Assembly: GCA_022225965.2 (NCBI GenBank) | Contig: JAKJXP020000099.1 | Coordinates: forward strand, 114,848-178,847 | Direction: 5' to 3' | Length of the DNA stretch: 64,000 nt | DNA from: Diatrype stigma | Lineage: Eukaryota > Ascomycota > Sordariomycetes > Xylariales > Diatrypaceae | Shown here: piece by piece, positions 8,982 through 18,925 of the stretch | Layout: the number at the start of each line of letters is the position of its first letter | How positions within the stretch are numbered: position 1 is the stretch's first letter | The notes under the pieces: generated by a model | Database searches by the model: none | Told to the model about the DNA's origin: nothing | Seen by the model: the letters and a program-made list of their open reading frames with translations, nothing else | Position numbers and translations under genes: made by a program

Positions 8982-10883
8982 ATGGCTAGCCACATATCCA
9001 TGCTCACGGCGACCGATGCCCGGTCTCACGTTCACCTAGTCATCGGCGCAAATCCCCTAGCCGCTGCTCGGTGCGGACAGTCGCTCAGCGCCGGAGCCTC
9101 GCCCATCCTGATCGCGCCCGAGACGGCCGCCGACCTTCACTTCGCGCTGCAGAAGCGCATAGAGGACGGCGAGGTCAAGCGGATCGGCCGGGCGTTCGAG
9201 GAAAGCGACCTCTTCACGCTGGGGCGAGACGAGGTGGACCGGGTGGTCGACGCCGTCTTCGTGACGTCCGGCCCCCGGGAGCCCCTGAGCGCCCGCATCT
9301 CCGCCCTCTGCAGGCGCAGCCGCATCCCCGTGAACGTCGTGGACGCGCCCCACCTGTGCACCTTCGCGCTGCTGTCGACCCACGCCGACGGGCCCCTGCA
9401 GGTCGGCGTGACCACCAACGGCCGCGGCTGCAAGCTGGCGTCGCGCATCCGCCGCGAGATCGCGGCCGCGCTGCCGCCGAACCTGGGGAGCGCCTGCGCG
9501 CGGCTGGGCGACGCGAGGCGGCGCATCATCGAGGAAGATCATCATCTTTGTCAACAACAGCAACAGCAACAACAGGAGATTGTGGAAAGTAGTGTTAGTA
9601 GTGTGTATGGTGGGGACGACCACGACTTGGTGGACGACTCGGTCGACCATCAATCCGCGAACTTCAACAAACTCGTGACGGAGGAAGACCGCGACGCCGC
9701 CAAGACCAGGCGCATGCGCTGGCTGGCTCAGGTCTGCGAGTACTGGCCCCTCAAACGACTGGCTGCCGTTACGGACGAGGATGTCGACGCTGTTTTGAAG
9801 TCGTACGCCTCACACGCCTCTTCCTCTGTTGTCGAATCGACGACAGGGCTGCCGCCGCCCACCAATCACACCAATGGCATAGCGCCGCCGCCACCACCTC
9901 CACCAGCATCCCTCCCCCGCGGGCGCATCATCCTCGCGGGCTCGGGGCCCGGCCACCCGGACCTGCTCACGCGCGCGACGTACAAGGCGATCCAAGCGGC
10001 GGACCTCGTGCTGGCGGACAAGCTGGTGCCGGCGGGGGTGCTGGACCTGATCCCGCGGCGGACGCCGGTGCAGATCGCGCGCAAGTTCCCGGGCAACGCG
10101 GACGCGGCGCAGGACGAGCTGCACGAGCAGGCGGCAACGGCGGCGTCGTCCGGCGGCGGCCGCACGGTGCTGCGCCTCAAGCAGGGAGACCCCTACGTGT
10201 ACGGGCGCGGCGGCGAGGAGGTGGCGTACTTCCGCGCGCGCGGGTTCACGGGCCCCGACCAGGTCGTCGTGCTGCCGGGCGTCACGTCGGCGCTGAGCGC
10301 CCCGCTGTTCGCCGCCATCCCGCCCACCCAGCGCGACGTCGCCGACCAGGTCCTCGTGTGCACCGGCACGGGAAAGAAGGGCCGCGCCCCCGCCCCGCCT
10401 GAATACGTCGCCTCCCGCACCGTCGTGTTTCTCATGGCCCTGCACCGCATCGCGGGGCTTGTGGCCGAGCTGACCACTTACGGTCCCGAGGACGCTGCGG
10501 ACGCTGATATGACGGAGACGACGACCGCCGAGAGGAGAGGCGCGAGGACGAGAGCCCTTTGGCCCCTCACCACGCCCTGCGCCGTCATCGAGCGCGCTAG
10601 CTGCCCTGACCAGCGCGTCATTCGCACTACGCTGGGTCGGGTCGTTGAGGCCATCGCGCAGGAGGGCAGCCGGCCGCCGGGCCTGTTGGTCGTTGGCCGC
10701 GCGTGCGAGTTCCTGAACCCACCCCCGCTGGACAAGACGCGTGCCTGGGTTGTCGAGGAGGGGTTCCGGGGCTTGGACTTCTTGGACTCGTCTTCCGGTG
10801 GGGCGCTTGGGGATCTGGGCGATAATGATGGTGGTGGTGGTGGTGATGGTGTTGCTGCGGATGGTGATGGTGCTGCCTTGTAA
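8982..10883 (+). CDS. MET1: Uroporphyrinogen-III C-methyltransferase / siroheme synthesis protein (MET1-like)
   Basis: Enzyme of siroheme synthesis, needed for sulfite and nitrite reductase. It methylates uroporphyrinogen III with SAM to give precorrin-2. Single exon, 633 aa, starting at the ATG at 8982 in a good context (CACAATGGCT). Residues about 14-190 form a Met8/CysG-like NAD-binding N-terminal region (VHLVIGANPLAAARCG). A poly-Gln stretch and acidic linker follow at about 190-225. The SUMT domain (about 305-580) shows GRIILAGSGPGHPDLLT, VLADKLVP, VLRLKQGDPYVYGRGGEE and LPGVTSALSAP, all diagnostic. The C-terminus ends in a Gly/Asp-rich tail coded by GGT/GAT repeats. In yeast the later dehydrogenase and chelatase steps are done by Met8p; whether the N-terminal domain here is still catalytic is not decided by the sequence. 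Confidence 0.92.
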   Translation: MASHISMLTATDARSHVHLVIGANPLAAARCGQSLSAGASPILIAPETAADLHFALQKRIEDGEVKRIGRAFEESDLFTLGRDEVDRVVDAVFVTSGPREPLSARISALCRRSRIPVNVVDAPHLCTFALLSTHADGPLQVGVTTNGRGCKLASRIRREIAAALPPNLGSACARLGDARRRIIEEDHHLCQQQQQQQQEIVESSVSSVYGGDDHDLVDDSVDHQSANFNKLVTEEDRDAAKTRRMRWLAQVCEYWPLKRLAAVTDEDVDAVLKSYASHASSSVVESTTGLPPPTNHTNGIAPPPPPPPASLPRGRIILAGSGPGHPDLLTRATYKAIQAADLVLADKLVPAGVLDLIPRRTPVQIARKFPGNADAAQDELHEQAATAASSGGGRTVLRLKQGDPYVYGRGGEEVAYFRARGFTGPDQVVVLPGVTSALSAPLFAAIPPTQRDVADQVLVCTGTGKKGRAPAPPEYVASRTVVFLMALHRIAGLVAELTTYGPEDAADADMTETTTAERRGARTRALWPLTTPCAVIERASCPDQRVIRTTLGRVVEAIAQEGSRPPGLLVVGRACEFLNPPPLDKTRAWVVEEGFRGLDFLDSSSGGALGDLGDNDGGGGGDGVAADGDGAAL

Positions 10884-11596
10884 CCTATGTCTGTACCTAT
10901 GCGGTTCGTCTTTTTCGAGGGAGACGGGCGACGGGGGGCAAGCTTGACTGGTGATAAGGAGGCAGAGTAAGCGGCTCTAGATCAGGGGTAGAGTGGATGG
11001 TAGCGACTGGGCATTGGCATTGGCGTTGGTATTGGTGTTGAGAGAGCCACATAGATTCGGCTCCATACTGGTTTGTGGAGTCAAAGATGGGTTTCTTGCA
11101 TTTTGCTTCTGTCATATTTAGAGGTCTCGCGGCATTGGGTGGTGTCTGTATTATGGATGGGTGTATCAAAGAACTATGTAGGTTCCTCGGCCGCGTTGCA
11201 CTCTGAACAATCTTATCTACACGAAACAATTAGATGAAAATGGTAGATGCATAATAAATAGGAACTATTAAAGGAGAACACGAAAGCCAAAAGTTACAGG
11301 TACTATACAGAATCGAATTTGGTTTATCTTCCAGGAACGTGGTGAAAGAGCGCACCTGAAGGGCTAGTCTGTTCTTACTATCAGCCACCTGCTTTTCTAC
11401 CCCCTTGACCACTCCACCCCAGTAGTTCATGGAAGAAGTCAGTTGGTCATTCGACATCAGCGTATTGTTACAACTTCAAACCACAACCCCATAAGTACAC
11501 TGTACTGTGTTGTATTGCTGTTTGCTGCTTGCAGTATGCTGGGAAGTTATAGTCATTATTCTACCCGCCTGTGCTAGTCTACGCGCGGAGGTCTAG
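10884..11596. other. Convergent intergenic region with a possible small gene
   Basis: Spacer between the MET1-like gene and the HET gene. It contains the minus-strand candidate at 11230-11457 (separate entry). Nothing else is supported. Confidence 0.4.
11230..11457 (-). CDS. Possible small protein (first exon), uncertain
   Basis: An ATG at 11457 opens MSNDQLTSSMNYWGGVVKGV and runs on as a charged, helix-compatible segment. The N-terminal half looks protein-like. The second half (after about residue 34, where CAG|GTGCGC could be a splice donor) becomes random-looking, so this may be exon 1 of a small spliced gene. I do not recognise the family and could not find a convincing second exon. Confidence 0.3.
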   Translation of the reverse strand: MSNDQLTSSMNYWGGVVKGVEKQVADSKNRLALQVRSFTTFLEDKPNSILYSTCNFWLSCSPLIVPIYYASTIFI

Positions 11597-13651
11597 TTAT
11601 TGCAAGTATATCTCCCACTGACTACTCCCACGATGCTCCATCGCCTCCCCATCCATAAGCCCATGCACATAGCAGTCGCCTACCAACCGATGGCACGATC
11701 TGCGTCCGACGGACGGAACCTCGCTCTCGCCGGCCGAGCGGAGAACGAACGGCGTGCAACCGCCGATGAGAACGTAGACGCAATCGCCCACTGCCGTGCT
11801 CGACGGCCCCAGGCCCATGTACCCGGTGCTGGTGACGAAGAACCGGCGGGCCATGGTGGCCGAGACGATCGCGTAATCGACGGTGACACGGTTATATCCC
11901 GTCGTATCCCCAGGATCGGGAGCCTCGTCGACCGCTGCTGCTGCCGAGTGCCCCCGCTCCCCCATCCACTGCGCCTTGCACCGGTCCACGTAATCGGCGG
12001 GCGCCCTGATATATGTCTTCTCCCGAGCCGATGGCGCCGCATTATCTTCCGCCTCCCCCCCGACCTGCGCGTCGGCGGCCTGGTCTAACAGGTGCTGCAC
12101 CGTGTCCATGCACAGGGTGCGCCAGTACGCGTCCAAGCGGGCATCCTCGGTCCCGTAGCGCGAGCGCAAGCCCGGATCCTGCATCGCGCGCTCGTGCCAG
12201 CTCTGGAACGCCCGGTGGCACTTCGCCGAGTTGCTGAACTCCATGATATCCTCCACGGCCGTGATGTCGCCGCAGAGCACGCCGTCGAGCCCCAGGAACC
12301 TGTCGCCAGCGAACCGCACGCTGGGCTTCAGGCCGTCCGAGGCGTTGTACAGCGGTATGCGCTGCAGGCGCTCGCCCTCGTATTTCCGAGGGCTGTAGGT
12401 CCAGTCGGGGACCCAGCTCGGCAGGTGCTTGAGCCTCTTCTTCTCCGTGTGGCTCATCAGGACGCGCAGGGATTCGTCCACGGCGATCAGCTTCTCCACC
12501 ACGGTCCGGTAGGTCGTCTCCGGCGTCCAGTTGTACTCGGCCTGGATCGGGCTCTCCCCGCCCCAGTCTTTCGCCAGCGAGAGGAGCGCGAACACCTTAT
12601 CCCGGTCATCCGTAGACTTGCGGTTGCGGAACTTCCACAGCAGTCCCAGCAGAGAGGTCTCGTCGGTAGTATTCCTGGATCCGTCGGAAGTCTGCCTCCA
12701 GATCTTCCGCAGGTCGTCGAGGTCGTTGACTTTCCTGGAGAACTCTTCCAGAGACGCCCGTTCATCCCTGGGGATCTCCGCGTGGTGACTCGTACAGCAG
12801 GGCAGCCGTCGGTGAAGGTCGTACGTCTTGGCCGCCTGGGCGAACATGCCCCACGGAGCGCTGTACTTCCCACAGTACAATATGACCTCCTGGGGAAGTA
12901 CCAGCTCCTGGATGACCCATTGCCGATCCCACCAGGGCGCTTTCATGATGCCAGTCAAAGCTGTGATGATCTTGCGGCGTCCGCTGGATTCAGAGAAGAT
13001 CGGGATTTCCTTGCTTGTGATATGTTTGTTCTGGGCCAGCAGATTCATCAGGCAGTAAGCACCCATGACGAAGTCAATCGGCTTGGTGTATCGCAAGGGG
13101 AGCGGGAGGCTGTAGTGTGTCTTCAACGCTTTTTCATAAGCGACCGCCCTGGCCATATCTTTCTCGTGGGCGAAGAAGCCCGAGTTTGTGCGTTTCTGCT
13201 GGTGGTCGGTCAGCCAGGCGCAGCGGACCTGCTCTTCGCCCGCTTGAACCTCCCCCCCAGGGACATCTCCGAGCCATACGAGGACCCGTTCGCATTGCAG
13301 ATAGATGTCCTTCATCAGAGCGACCTGCTCGTTCCGCTCCTGGATGCTATGCTGGTCGATGCAGATAGCATCCGCCCACAGAACTCTGGGTTCCTCCGTG
13401 CTTCGCACATGTCGCAAGGCCGATGTGAGGCTATCGCTCACCCTGATCTCGTGTCCGTTCAGAGCGATGGGCTCGGAGTCTATGGAACTGCCCCATACGT
13501 AGGACAGAGCTTCGAACTGGGGCTTCGCATCCAGTGTAGTGACTGCAAGCCTGCAATCGATTTGGTCATGCCAGCCACCTGCTTGAAGCTCAACTACTCG
13601 TATTTGCCGAAGATGGGCCTGAAGTGGAAGTGGAGCATATATTGGATCCAT
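11597..13651 (-). CDS. HET domain protein (heterokaryon incompatibility)
   Basis: Single-exon HET protein of 684 aa, start at the ATG at 13651 (MDPIYAPLPLQ). Fungal HET proteins trigger programmed cell death after non-self recognition. The HET domain lies at about residues 42-195 and shows all hallmark blocks: FEALSYVWGSS, LWADAICIDQ, and IYLQCERVLVWLGD. Further conserved segments follow: WWDRQWVIQELVLP, then KFRNRKSTDDRDKVFALLSLA, and LPSWVPDWTY. The C-terminal region carries the usual GYMGLGPSSTAVGDCVYVLIGG module. The frame is intact throughout. HET genes are numerous in filamentous ascomycetes; no neighbouring partner gene (NLR or patatin) is present, so the recognition partner is unknown. 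Confidence 0.93.
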   Translation of the reverse strand: MDPIYAPLPLQAHLRQIRVVELQAGGWHDQIDCRLAVTTLDAKPQFEALSYVWGSSIDSEPIALNGHEIRVSDSLTSALRHVRSTEEPRVLWADAICIDQHSIQERNEQVALMKDIYLQCERVLVWLGDVPGGEVQAGEEQVRCAWLTDHQQKRTNSGFFAHEKDMARAVAYEKALKTHYSLPLPLRYTKPIDFVMGAYCLMNLLAQNKHITSKEIPIFSESSGRRKIITALTGIMKAPWWDRQWVIQELVLPQEVILYCGKYSAPWGMFAQAAKTYDLHRRLPCCTSHHAEIPRDERASLEEFSRKVNDLDDLRKIWRQTSDGSRNTTDETSLLGLLWKFRNRKSTDDRDKVFALLSLAKDWGGESPIQAEYNWTPETTYRTVVEKLIAVDESLRVLMSHTEKKRLKHLPSWVPDWTYSPRKYEGERLQRIPLYNASDGLKPSVRFAGDRFLGLDGVLCGDITAVEDIMEFSNSAKCHRAFQSWHERAMQDPGLRSRYGTEDARLDAYWRTLCMDTVQHLLDQAADAQVGGEAEDNAAPSAREKTYIRAPADYVDRCKAQWMGERGHSAAAAVDEAPDPGDTTGYNRVTVDYAIVSATMARRFFVTSTGYMGLGPSSTAVGDCVYVLIGGCTPFVLRSAGESEVPSVGRRSCHRLVGDCYVHGLMDGEAMEHRGSSQWEIYLQ

Positions 13652-14244
13652 GACTACGTACCCGAGCAAGTCTTTGCAAGTTGTGTAACTTACGAGTTGC
13701 TGACTGCCATGTAAGAATGGTATATGTCAACACTTTGACTGCCTTCGTGTATCACGTCTTCGTGTATCACCCTTGTCTATCCTCGCGTGTGGTTGAGGCA
13801 CTTGTTAGTCTGCCCTGCTGTAATCAAGGGGCCCGCCGTAAATGCTGTGCCACAGCCCTGAATATAGGGCGGGGTAGCCCCTATTTGAGGCTTTCATTGA
13901 TTCCTTGCCCTAACTTAACCCATATCATGACAGAAACGGGCCACAACGAAGTCTACGGTCTGTCATGAGATTGATATTCATATAGTTAGTGAGTGCGTTG
14001 TTTTAATACAGTTAACTCGTAACAGCATGATTGGTGTTATCAATGGATCCTAGGCTAGTTGGCTTTTCCATCCGTCCCAAATCCCTTCCTCGAAAAAGCC
14101 ATCCAGGTATCGTAATGTATCGTATAGTATAGTATCGTATTTTACACAAGGCGACGACGCATACGACGTACATCGCAGCTCACATCATCATATCACACCA
14201 CCCCCCAAAACCCGGCCAGCAACCCATTCCCAGATCAAGCCCAA
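13652..14244. other. Intergenic region with TATCG/TATAG microsatellite
   Basis: Promoter side of the HET gene and 3' side of the Rsm22 gene. A degenerate (TATCG/TATAG) repeat lies at about 14107-14140. The motif TAGCCCCTATTT occurs at 13875-13886 (see finding). No gene. Confidence 0.5.
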
Positions 14245-16830
14245 TCACTGATCCCGCTGCAGGTCCTCCAGCAAGTTCTTCGCCTTCCTCCTCTTCCCGC
14301 CCCTCGTCCTCCTCTCCTCCGGACCATCGCCCCTCACCCGTCCATTATTCTCCAAAGCGCTGTAAATGCCTCTCTCGTCCGCATTCAGCTGGATGACCCG
14401 TTGCTTGTTCCCGCCGCTCCTCGCCGCGCGCGACCGCACGCCGCCGTCGTTCGGCACCACCTTCACGCCCTTCTTGTTGCTGTTGATGCTCGCACCCGCC
14501 GTGGCGGCGTCGGCGGCCGCGGCGCGCCCGAGCCGGATGGGCCGCACGACGCGCGTCTTGGCGCCGAGGGCCCACAGGTCGCCCCACTGCGTCTTGCGCG
14601 CGTCGTGGTACGCCTGCTTGCTGAAGCTCTTGGGGATGGTCCAGCGCTCGATGGTGCCCGCGGGCGTGCACAGGTCGAGGGTCACGTGGCCGTGGCGCTT
14701 GAGCGGCGGCATAATGTTGCGCGGGAGGGAGAGGGGATTCGGCGGCTCCGTGGCCGTCTCGTAGCCCTTGAAGGCCTGCTCGGGTATGTTGATGATGTTC
14801 TTTTTCTTGGGAAGGGAGGGGGAGGAGTACTTGAACGGGGAGGAGGGGGATCCGGGTGCGGGTGGGGAGGAGTCGCTGCTGCTGCTTCCGCGCTGGATCG
14901 CGACGAAGCTGAACTCGATGTCTTCATGGTTCCGGTGCGTGGCACCTAATACCCGCTGCAGGAAGGGCGGGCGGATGAAGCGCTGGCTGAACCGGCAGAA
15001 GTCCTTACGCCCAGCGCTGAGGCCCGGTGTCAGGTACATGGGACAGGCCTGGTGGTTGGTGCAAGGGGCGATGATGGAGCCCTCCTCGCGGACGCGACGG
15101 ACCTCGGGCTCGATCGTTTCTAGCTTGGGCTTCTTTTCCGAGCAGGATGTTCTCGGTGGGATGATGAACTCGTTCAGAAGGCGGGACCGCACGTCCGCGA
15201 CAGCTTCGAAACCGCGGGGATGGCCTTTCTCCAGGATGATGAGGATGCCGCCGTCGGGCGACAGCATCTCCCAGAGGTTATCGATCAAGGCCTCGCGCTT
15301 GAATCCCTCTTTGAGAGGCATCAAAAGGTGCGAGGCGATGACGATGTCGAACTCTTTGCGGGGAAGCGAGGCTTCACCACCTTCGAGTCTCTCTGGGTGA
15401 TCACCAGAGTGTAGGTAATCTGGTAGCCGTGGGAGAAATGTCGTGTTTTGCAAGAAGCGGGATACTCGGTGTCGCAAATGGTCCGATCCGACAATGACGG
15501 TCTTTTTCCCCGGTGGTTCGAATCCCTCCTTGACAAAGCTTCCGTCGAGGGTTTCCCATTCGGCCTTGAGTACCTCCTGCCAAGCAGCAAGTCCGCCTCC
15601 GCCAGTACCTATATCAAGGACGCGGGGCCCTTCCCCGTTGTTCCTCATCATGAGATTCCGCATCCAGTCGGTCCCAAGCCGTTTGCGGATTTCGACGAGG
15701 ACGCTCATGGTAGAGGCGTACATACCCGGTAGATTGGTCGCAATATAGGCATCTGCTTCGATCTCGCCCATCCGGTGAGCGCCTGCTTCCATAGCTACGC
15801 CGACCTGTGGCACATTCCGCTTCGACGCGGGGGTGGCGACAGAGTTGGGAAGTCCAGGTCCGCCAAAAGCCTTCTCCGCAGCCTCCTTCACATGCTTGAT
15901 ATCCGTCCGGTCCAGTAGTTCGGTGATCGGAGTTACGAAGTTGACCTTGGGCAGATGCAGGGTGGTCGGATATGTCCTCCACCGGCCGATCTTGGTGTAC
16001 CCGTGGACACGCTCCCCAGCGCCGAAGGTCGCGTCAGGTTCCCCCTCGTCTTCATATTCATCATCTTGTTCTTCCTCTTCTCCTTCGTTAATCTCTTCCT
16101 CTTCTTCCTCCTCCTCTGCAGCCTTTTCTTCTGCCCGCCGTAGATTGGCTCTCTCGAAGTCTTTTTGCAGTTTGACGAGGGCGTCGTACTCGCGCTGGCT
16201 TTTTGCGACGGCGTTGACGTAAATTAGTCCAGCATCGGATGGAAGCTCATCAACTGTGGCCAGGGCTTCTGGTGACGCTGCATCTGGTATATCTGCCTCC
16301 TCTGCATCGACGGGTGGGGGAGGAGGCGAGTCGGGATAATATGCCACTTCTTCGACCCCGCCTTCCTCTGTGTCCCGCAATAAGATCCTCTTAGAAGGAT
16401 CCTCGGCGTCGTCCAAAGGAACGATCTCTTCAGTCGGCATACCCACATCATCAGGGTGTGTCTCGCGCAAAGGCGCCCCATATAAACGTTTGTAAAGCTT
16501 GTATTCTTCCTCGTTCAGATAGTCCTTCGGTAGCGTATTTCCAAACGCACGTCGGGCCTGACGCACGACAACCTCGATATCCTCGGGGCTAGACGGTTGC
16601 GGGTCAGGCTGGACATCTTCTGATCTCGGTTTCGTCGTTGTGAACGTCCGCGCATTGCTCCTCGACTGGGGTTTCTGTGGTCGTGAACTCGAAGCTATCG
16701 ACCGCACAAGTCGTTGTCGCGATTCGAGGCGGGGGTGTGTGAGCGGCAGCCCGTTGTCAAAGAGGGACAGTATGCGATGGCTGCATTTGGGGCACAACCC
16801 TCGCCCTTGGGCTCTCCTTACAGACAACAT
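14245..16830 (-). CDS. RSM22: Mitochondrial ribosome small-subunit assembly protein Rsm22 (METTL17 family)
   Basis: Methyltransferase-like protein required for mitochondrial small-subunit assembly and mitochondrial translation. Single exon, 861 aa, start ATG at 16830. The N-terminus is basic and Ser/Arg-rich, typical of a mitochondrial targeting sequence. A long acidic low-complexity stretch (Glu/Asp runs) lies at about residues 233-265. The Rsm22 methyltransferase domain contains RVLDIGTGGGGLAAWQEV, then FDIVIASHLLMPL and GGILIILEKGHPRGF. Downstream are the family's metal-cluster cysteines in IIAPCTNHQACPMYL and KDFCRFSQRF. The C-terminus is very basic (RRTRGGKRRKAKN). It is longer than yeast Rsm22 because of the acidic and C-terminal extensions. 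It is not fused to Cox11 as in fission yeast. Confidence 0.92.
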   Translation of the reverse strand: MLSVRRAQGRGLCPKCSHRILSLFDNGLPLTHPRLESRQRLVRSIASSSRPQKPQSRSNARTFTTTKPRSEDVQPDPQPSSPEDIEVVVRQARRAFGNTLPKDYLNEEEYKLYKRLYGAPLRETHPDDVGMPTEEIVPLDDAEDPSKRILLRDTEEGGVEEVAYYPDSPPPPPVDAEEADIPDAASPEALATVDELPSDAGLIYVNAVAKSQREYDALVKLQKDFERANLRRAEEKAAEEEEEEEEINEGEEEEQDDEYEDEGEPDATFGAGERVHGYTKIGRWRTYPTTLHLPKVNFVTPITELLDRTDIKHVKEAAEKAFGGPGLPNSVATPASKRNVPQVGVAMEAGAHRMGEIEADAYIATNLPGMYASTMSVLVEIRKRLGTDWMRNLMMRNNGEGPRVLDIGTGGGGLAAWQEVLKAEWETLDGSFVKEGFEPPGKKTVIVGSDHLRHRVSRFLQNTTFLPRLPDYLHSGDHPERLEGGEASLPRKEFDIVIASHLLMPLKEGFKREALIDNLWEMLSPDGGILIILEKGHPRGFEAVADVRSRLLNEFIIPPRTSCSEKKPKLETIEPEVRRVREEGSIIAPCTNHQACPMYLTPGLSAGRKDFCRFSQRFIRPPFLQRVLGATHRNHEDIEFSFVAIQRGSSSSDSSPPAPGSPSSPFKYSSPSLPKKKNIINIPEQAFKGYETATEPPNPLSLPRNIMPPLKRHGHVTLDLCTPAGTIERWTIPKSFSKQAYHDARKTQWGDLWALGAKTRVVRPIRLGRAAAADAATAGASINSNKKGVKVVPNDGGVRSRAARSGGNKQRVIQLNADERGIYSALENNGRVRGDGPEERRTRGGKRRKAKNLLEDLQRDQ

Positions 16831-17441
16831 TGCAACAGTATTAAAACCCCCTAATAGGGCCTTGATACCTCTAGCTGCTGCAGAGTTTCAGAGTTTGAAT
16901 TCTCGTGGATGTGCCTACGGAGTAGCTCTGCTCTTTGCTCTTGGGAAACTTTACTATGGTATAAGCCGATAAGATAAAGACAGTGAGGGTCCTGGCCCGT
17001 GCCTTGCAGAAGGCCCCACGGTGGCACCGGTGGCCATCCACTCACGACGGGCTGAAAAGTAATTGATTCCAAGGTTCTCCACCCAACTGCTCTCCCCGGC
17101 AGCCCGGCCGTCTCCAGCTCGTTGCCTCTGGCATCTGCCTCTCAGCGCCCCGTCTGCCGGATAGTTAGCGCAGGTCATTTTTGGCGACCATACGAAATAG
17201 AACAGCCAAACCCCCATATACATGGGCCCGGAGACACCCCCCCGCCGTACTTGATATATAGCCACAAGCCACAAGCCACAAGCCACAAGCCACAATTCAT
17301 ACCATGTATTGTAGAGGTCATATTCATGATGCCGTGCTATACTACAGTCCCAACGCTATCATACCAGAATCTCCATAAAACGCCTTGCCCGCTACCAAAC
17401 AGACAACAAATAACTAAATTGCATCCATGATCTGATCCCCT
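16831..17441. other. Intergenic region with a 7-bp tandem repeat
   Basis: Upstream of RSM22 and downstream of the thioredoxin gene. Five copies of GCCACAA sit at 17261-17295. No gene seen. Confidence 0.55.
17261..17295. repeat. (GCCACAA)5 tandem repeat
   Basis: Five perfect 7-bp copies in an intergenic region; a simple replication-slippage repeat as far as the sequence shows. Confidence 0.9.
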
Positions 17442-18430
17442 TCAAAGATCAGCCAGCGTCCGAACCCCTCCGCTAGGACGAGCAGCACCGGGCACTGCTA
17501 TCGGCTTCGGAGGCGCGCGCGGTCGGTTGACATTGAAGTCCGAGCTCTCCGCCGCCTTGTAGGGGTCGAACTGCGCGAAACGTGACACGTTAGCCGACCA
17601 AATCAGTTTTCCTTCCATACATCCCACATCCGTATGGCGGCAGCAATAGAACATCTCGCCCAAAACCGCAGATAGGGGGCTACGTAGGTAAGAGGGGCAC
17701 CACGTACCGAGAATAGCGACGCCACGTAAAGTCCAAAGAAGGTAAATACGGCATTGAAGAAGCTGAACAGACTGAAGCTCGACCTCCTACGTCCGCCCAG
17801 CGTCTGACCTCCCCCTGCTCCTCCCCTCGACGGGGCCGCCGCCGCCGCAGCGCCACCACCAGCAGCAGCGCCCAGGGTCCGGCCGGGCGTGTGGAACGAG
17901 GCGCCGGGGGCGGCGGTGCTGGCGAGCTTGACGGCCTTCTCGACGGCGTCGGTCAGGGCGCGCGGGTCGGCGCCGCGCACGCGCTGGTGCTCGGACGCGC
18001 CCTTGAAGATGATGAAGGTGGGCATGGCGGTCACGCTGTGGGCCGAGGCGATCGACTGCTGGCTGTCGACGTTGACCTTGCAGAAGGTGATCTTGCCCGG
18101 CTTGGCGTATTTGGTCGACAGCGACTCGAACGTCGGCGCGATCACCTTGCAGGGGCCGCACCAGTCGGCGTAGACTATTTTATTTCGTTTCTCTGGGTTA
18201 GTTACGAAGTTCAATTCGTTTCGTTCGTCTCTGTCTGCTTGTTGTCCTGCATGTACGCCAGCCAGCCAGCGCCGCATAGGTAACTTAAGTAGGTACCTAG
18301 GCAGACGAGGTGGTAGGCTGCTTGTATGCGATGCGAAAGGGCGGGACTTACAGTCCGCCACGGTGATCGTGGAACTACCCAGAATCCCCCTCCATTGGCC
18401 ATCCGAGGCGATGCTGACTGTCGAGCTCAT
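17442..18430 (-). CDS. Thioredoxin-domain protein with C-terminal membrane segment
   Basis: Thioredoxin-fold disulfide reductase, 224 aa. Three exons: 18352-18430, 17708-18174 and 17442-17570. Removing the first intron (18175-18351) joins ITVAD to FYADWCGPCK and restores the active site WCGPC; removing the second (17571-17707) joins VASLFS to FDPYKAAESSD. The thioredoxin domain covers about residues 5-110, with the cis-proline motif VTAMPTFIIF. A Gly/Ala-rich linker follows, then a basic patch (GRRRSS) and one hydrophobic helix (FNAVFTFFGLYVASLFS). A proline-rich tail follows. This predicts a tail-side membrane anchor with the thioredoxin domain facing the cytosol. The start ATG at 18430 gives MSSTVSIASDGQW. 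Which membrane it sits in is unknown. Confidence 0.9.
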
Positions 18431-18925
18431 TTTGGCTATTTGAAACTGGGTTTGGGCTGATGGTCGAGAGAATTGCGATCGGTATGTCGCAGCTGTTGTA
18501 TGAGGAATGAGCAACGTGTAGTTTGCGATCGCTGTAGCGGTTACAGTTTAGGCTGTCGTAAATGGACCTTGGCGTCTCGGGGCGGCTTTATAGTTGGTAG
18601 GTACAGGACGTGTACGATGGAAGTATTGTACATACAGGTACATACAGGTACATACAATTCCCTGTTGCCAGTCGGTGGGGTGTATTTACAAGTTCCGGGT
18701 GCGATCCGACCCACTGCTGGAAGCCTGCCAGGTGCCAAGCTGTATTCGTACGTAAAAGTACCCAGCGATAGTAATTATGGGCCCTGAAATTTTACTGTGA
18801 ACTGCACCGTCGAGAAATTCAGCGTAGGTGCAGTGCAGGTCACGTACTCCGTGCATCCATATACACATTCACCTGCTATATTCCCCTTCCTAGTGTTCCA
18901 AGAGAAGACATATATACATTATATA
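18431..18925. promoter_or_regulatory. Divergent promoter between thioredoxin and SPOUT1 genes
   Basis: The two genes point away from each other across 495 bp, so this region should hold both promoters. It contains a 10-bp tandem repeat (TACATACAGG, about 2.7 copies, 18629-18655). No TATA-like element can be assigned with confidence. Confidence 0.5.

Noticed and set aside
9057..9653. Long antisense and alternative frames within the MET1-like gene
   Set aside because: High-GC coding DNA commonly leaves other frames open; translations are Arg/Gly/Ala-rich and contain no domain.
12092..13714. 540-codon plus-strand frame opposite the HET gene
   Set aside because: It mirrors the HET coding sequence, lacks motifs and is explained by its codon bias; the minus-strand protein carries all HET blocks.
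15505..15525. GGTTCGAATCC resembling a tRNA B box
   Set aside because: It lies inside the RSM22 coding sequence and no cloverleaf with A box and acceptor stem can be drawn around it.
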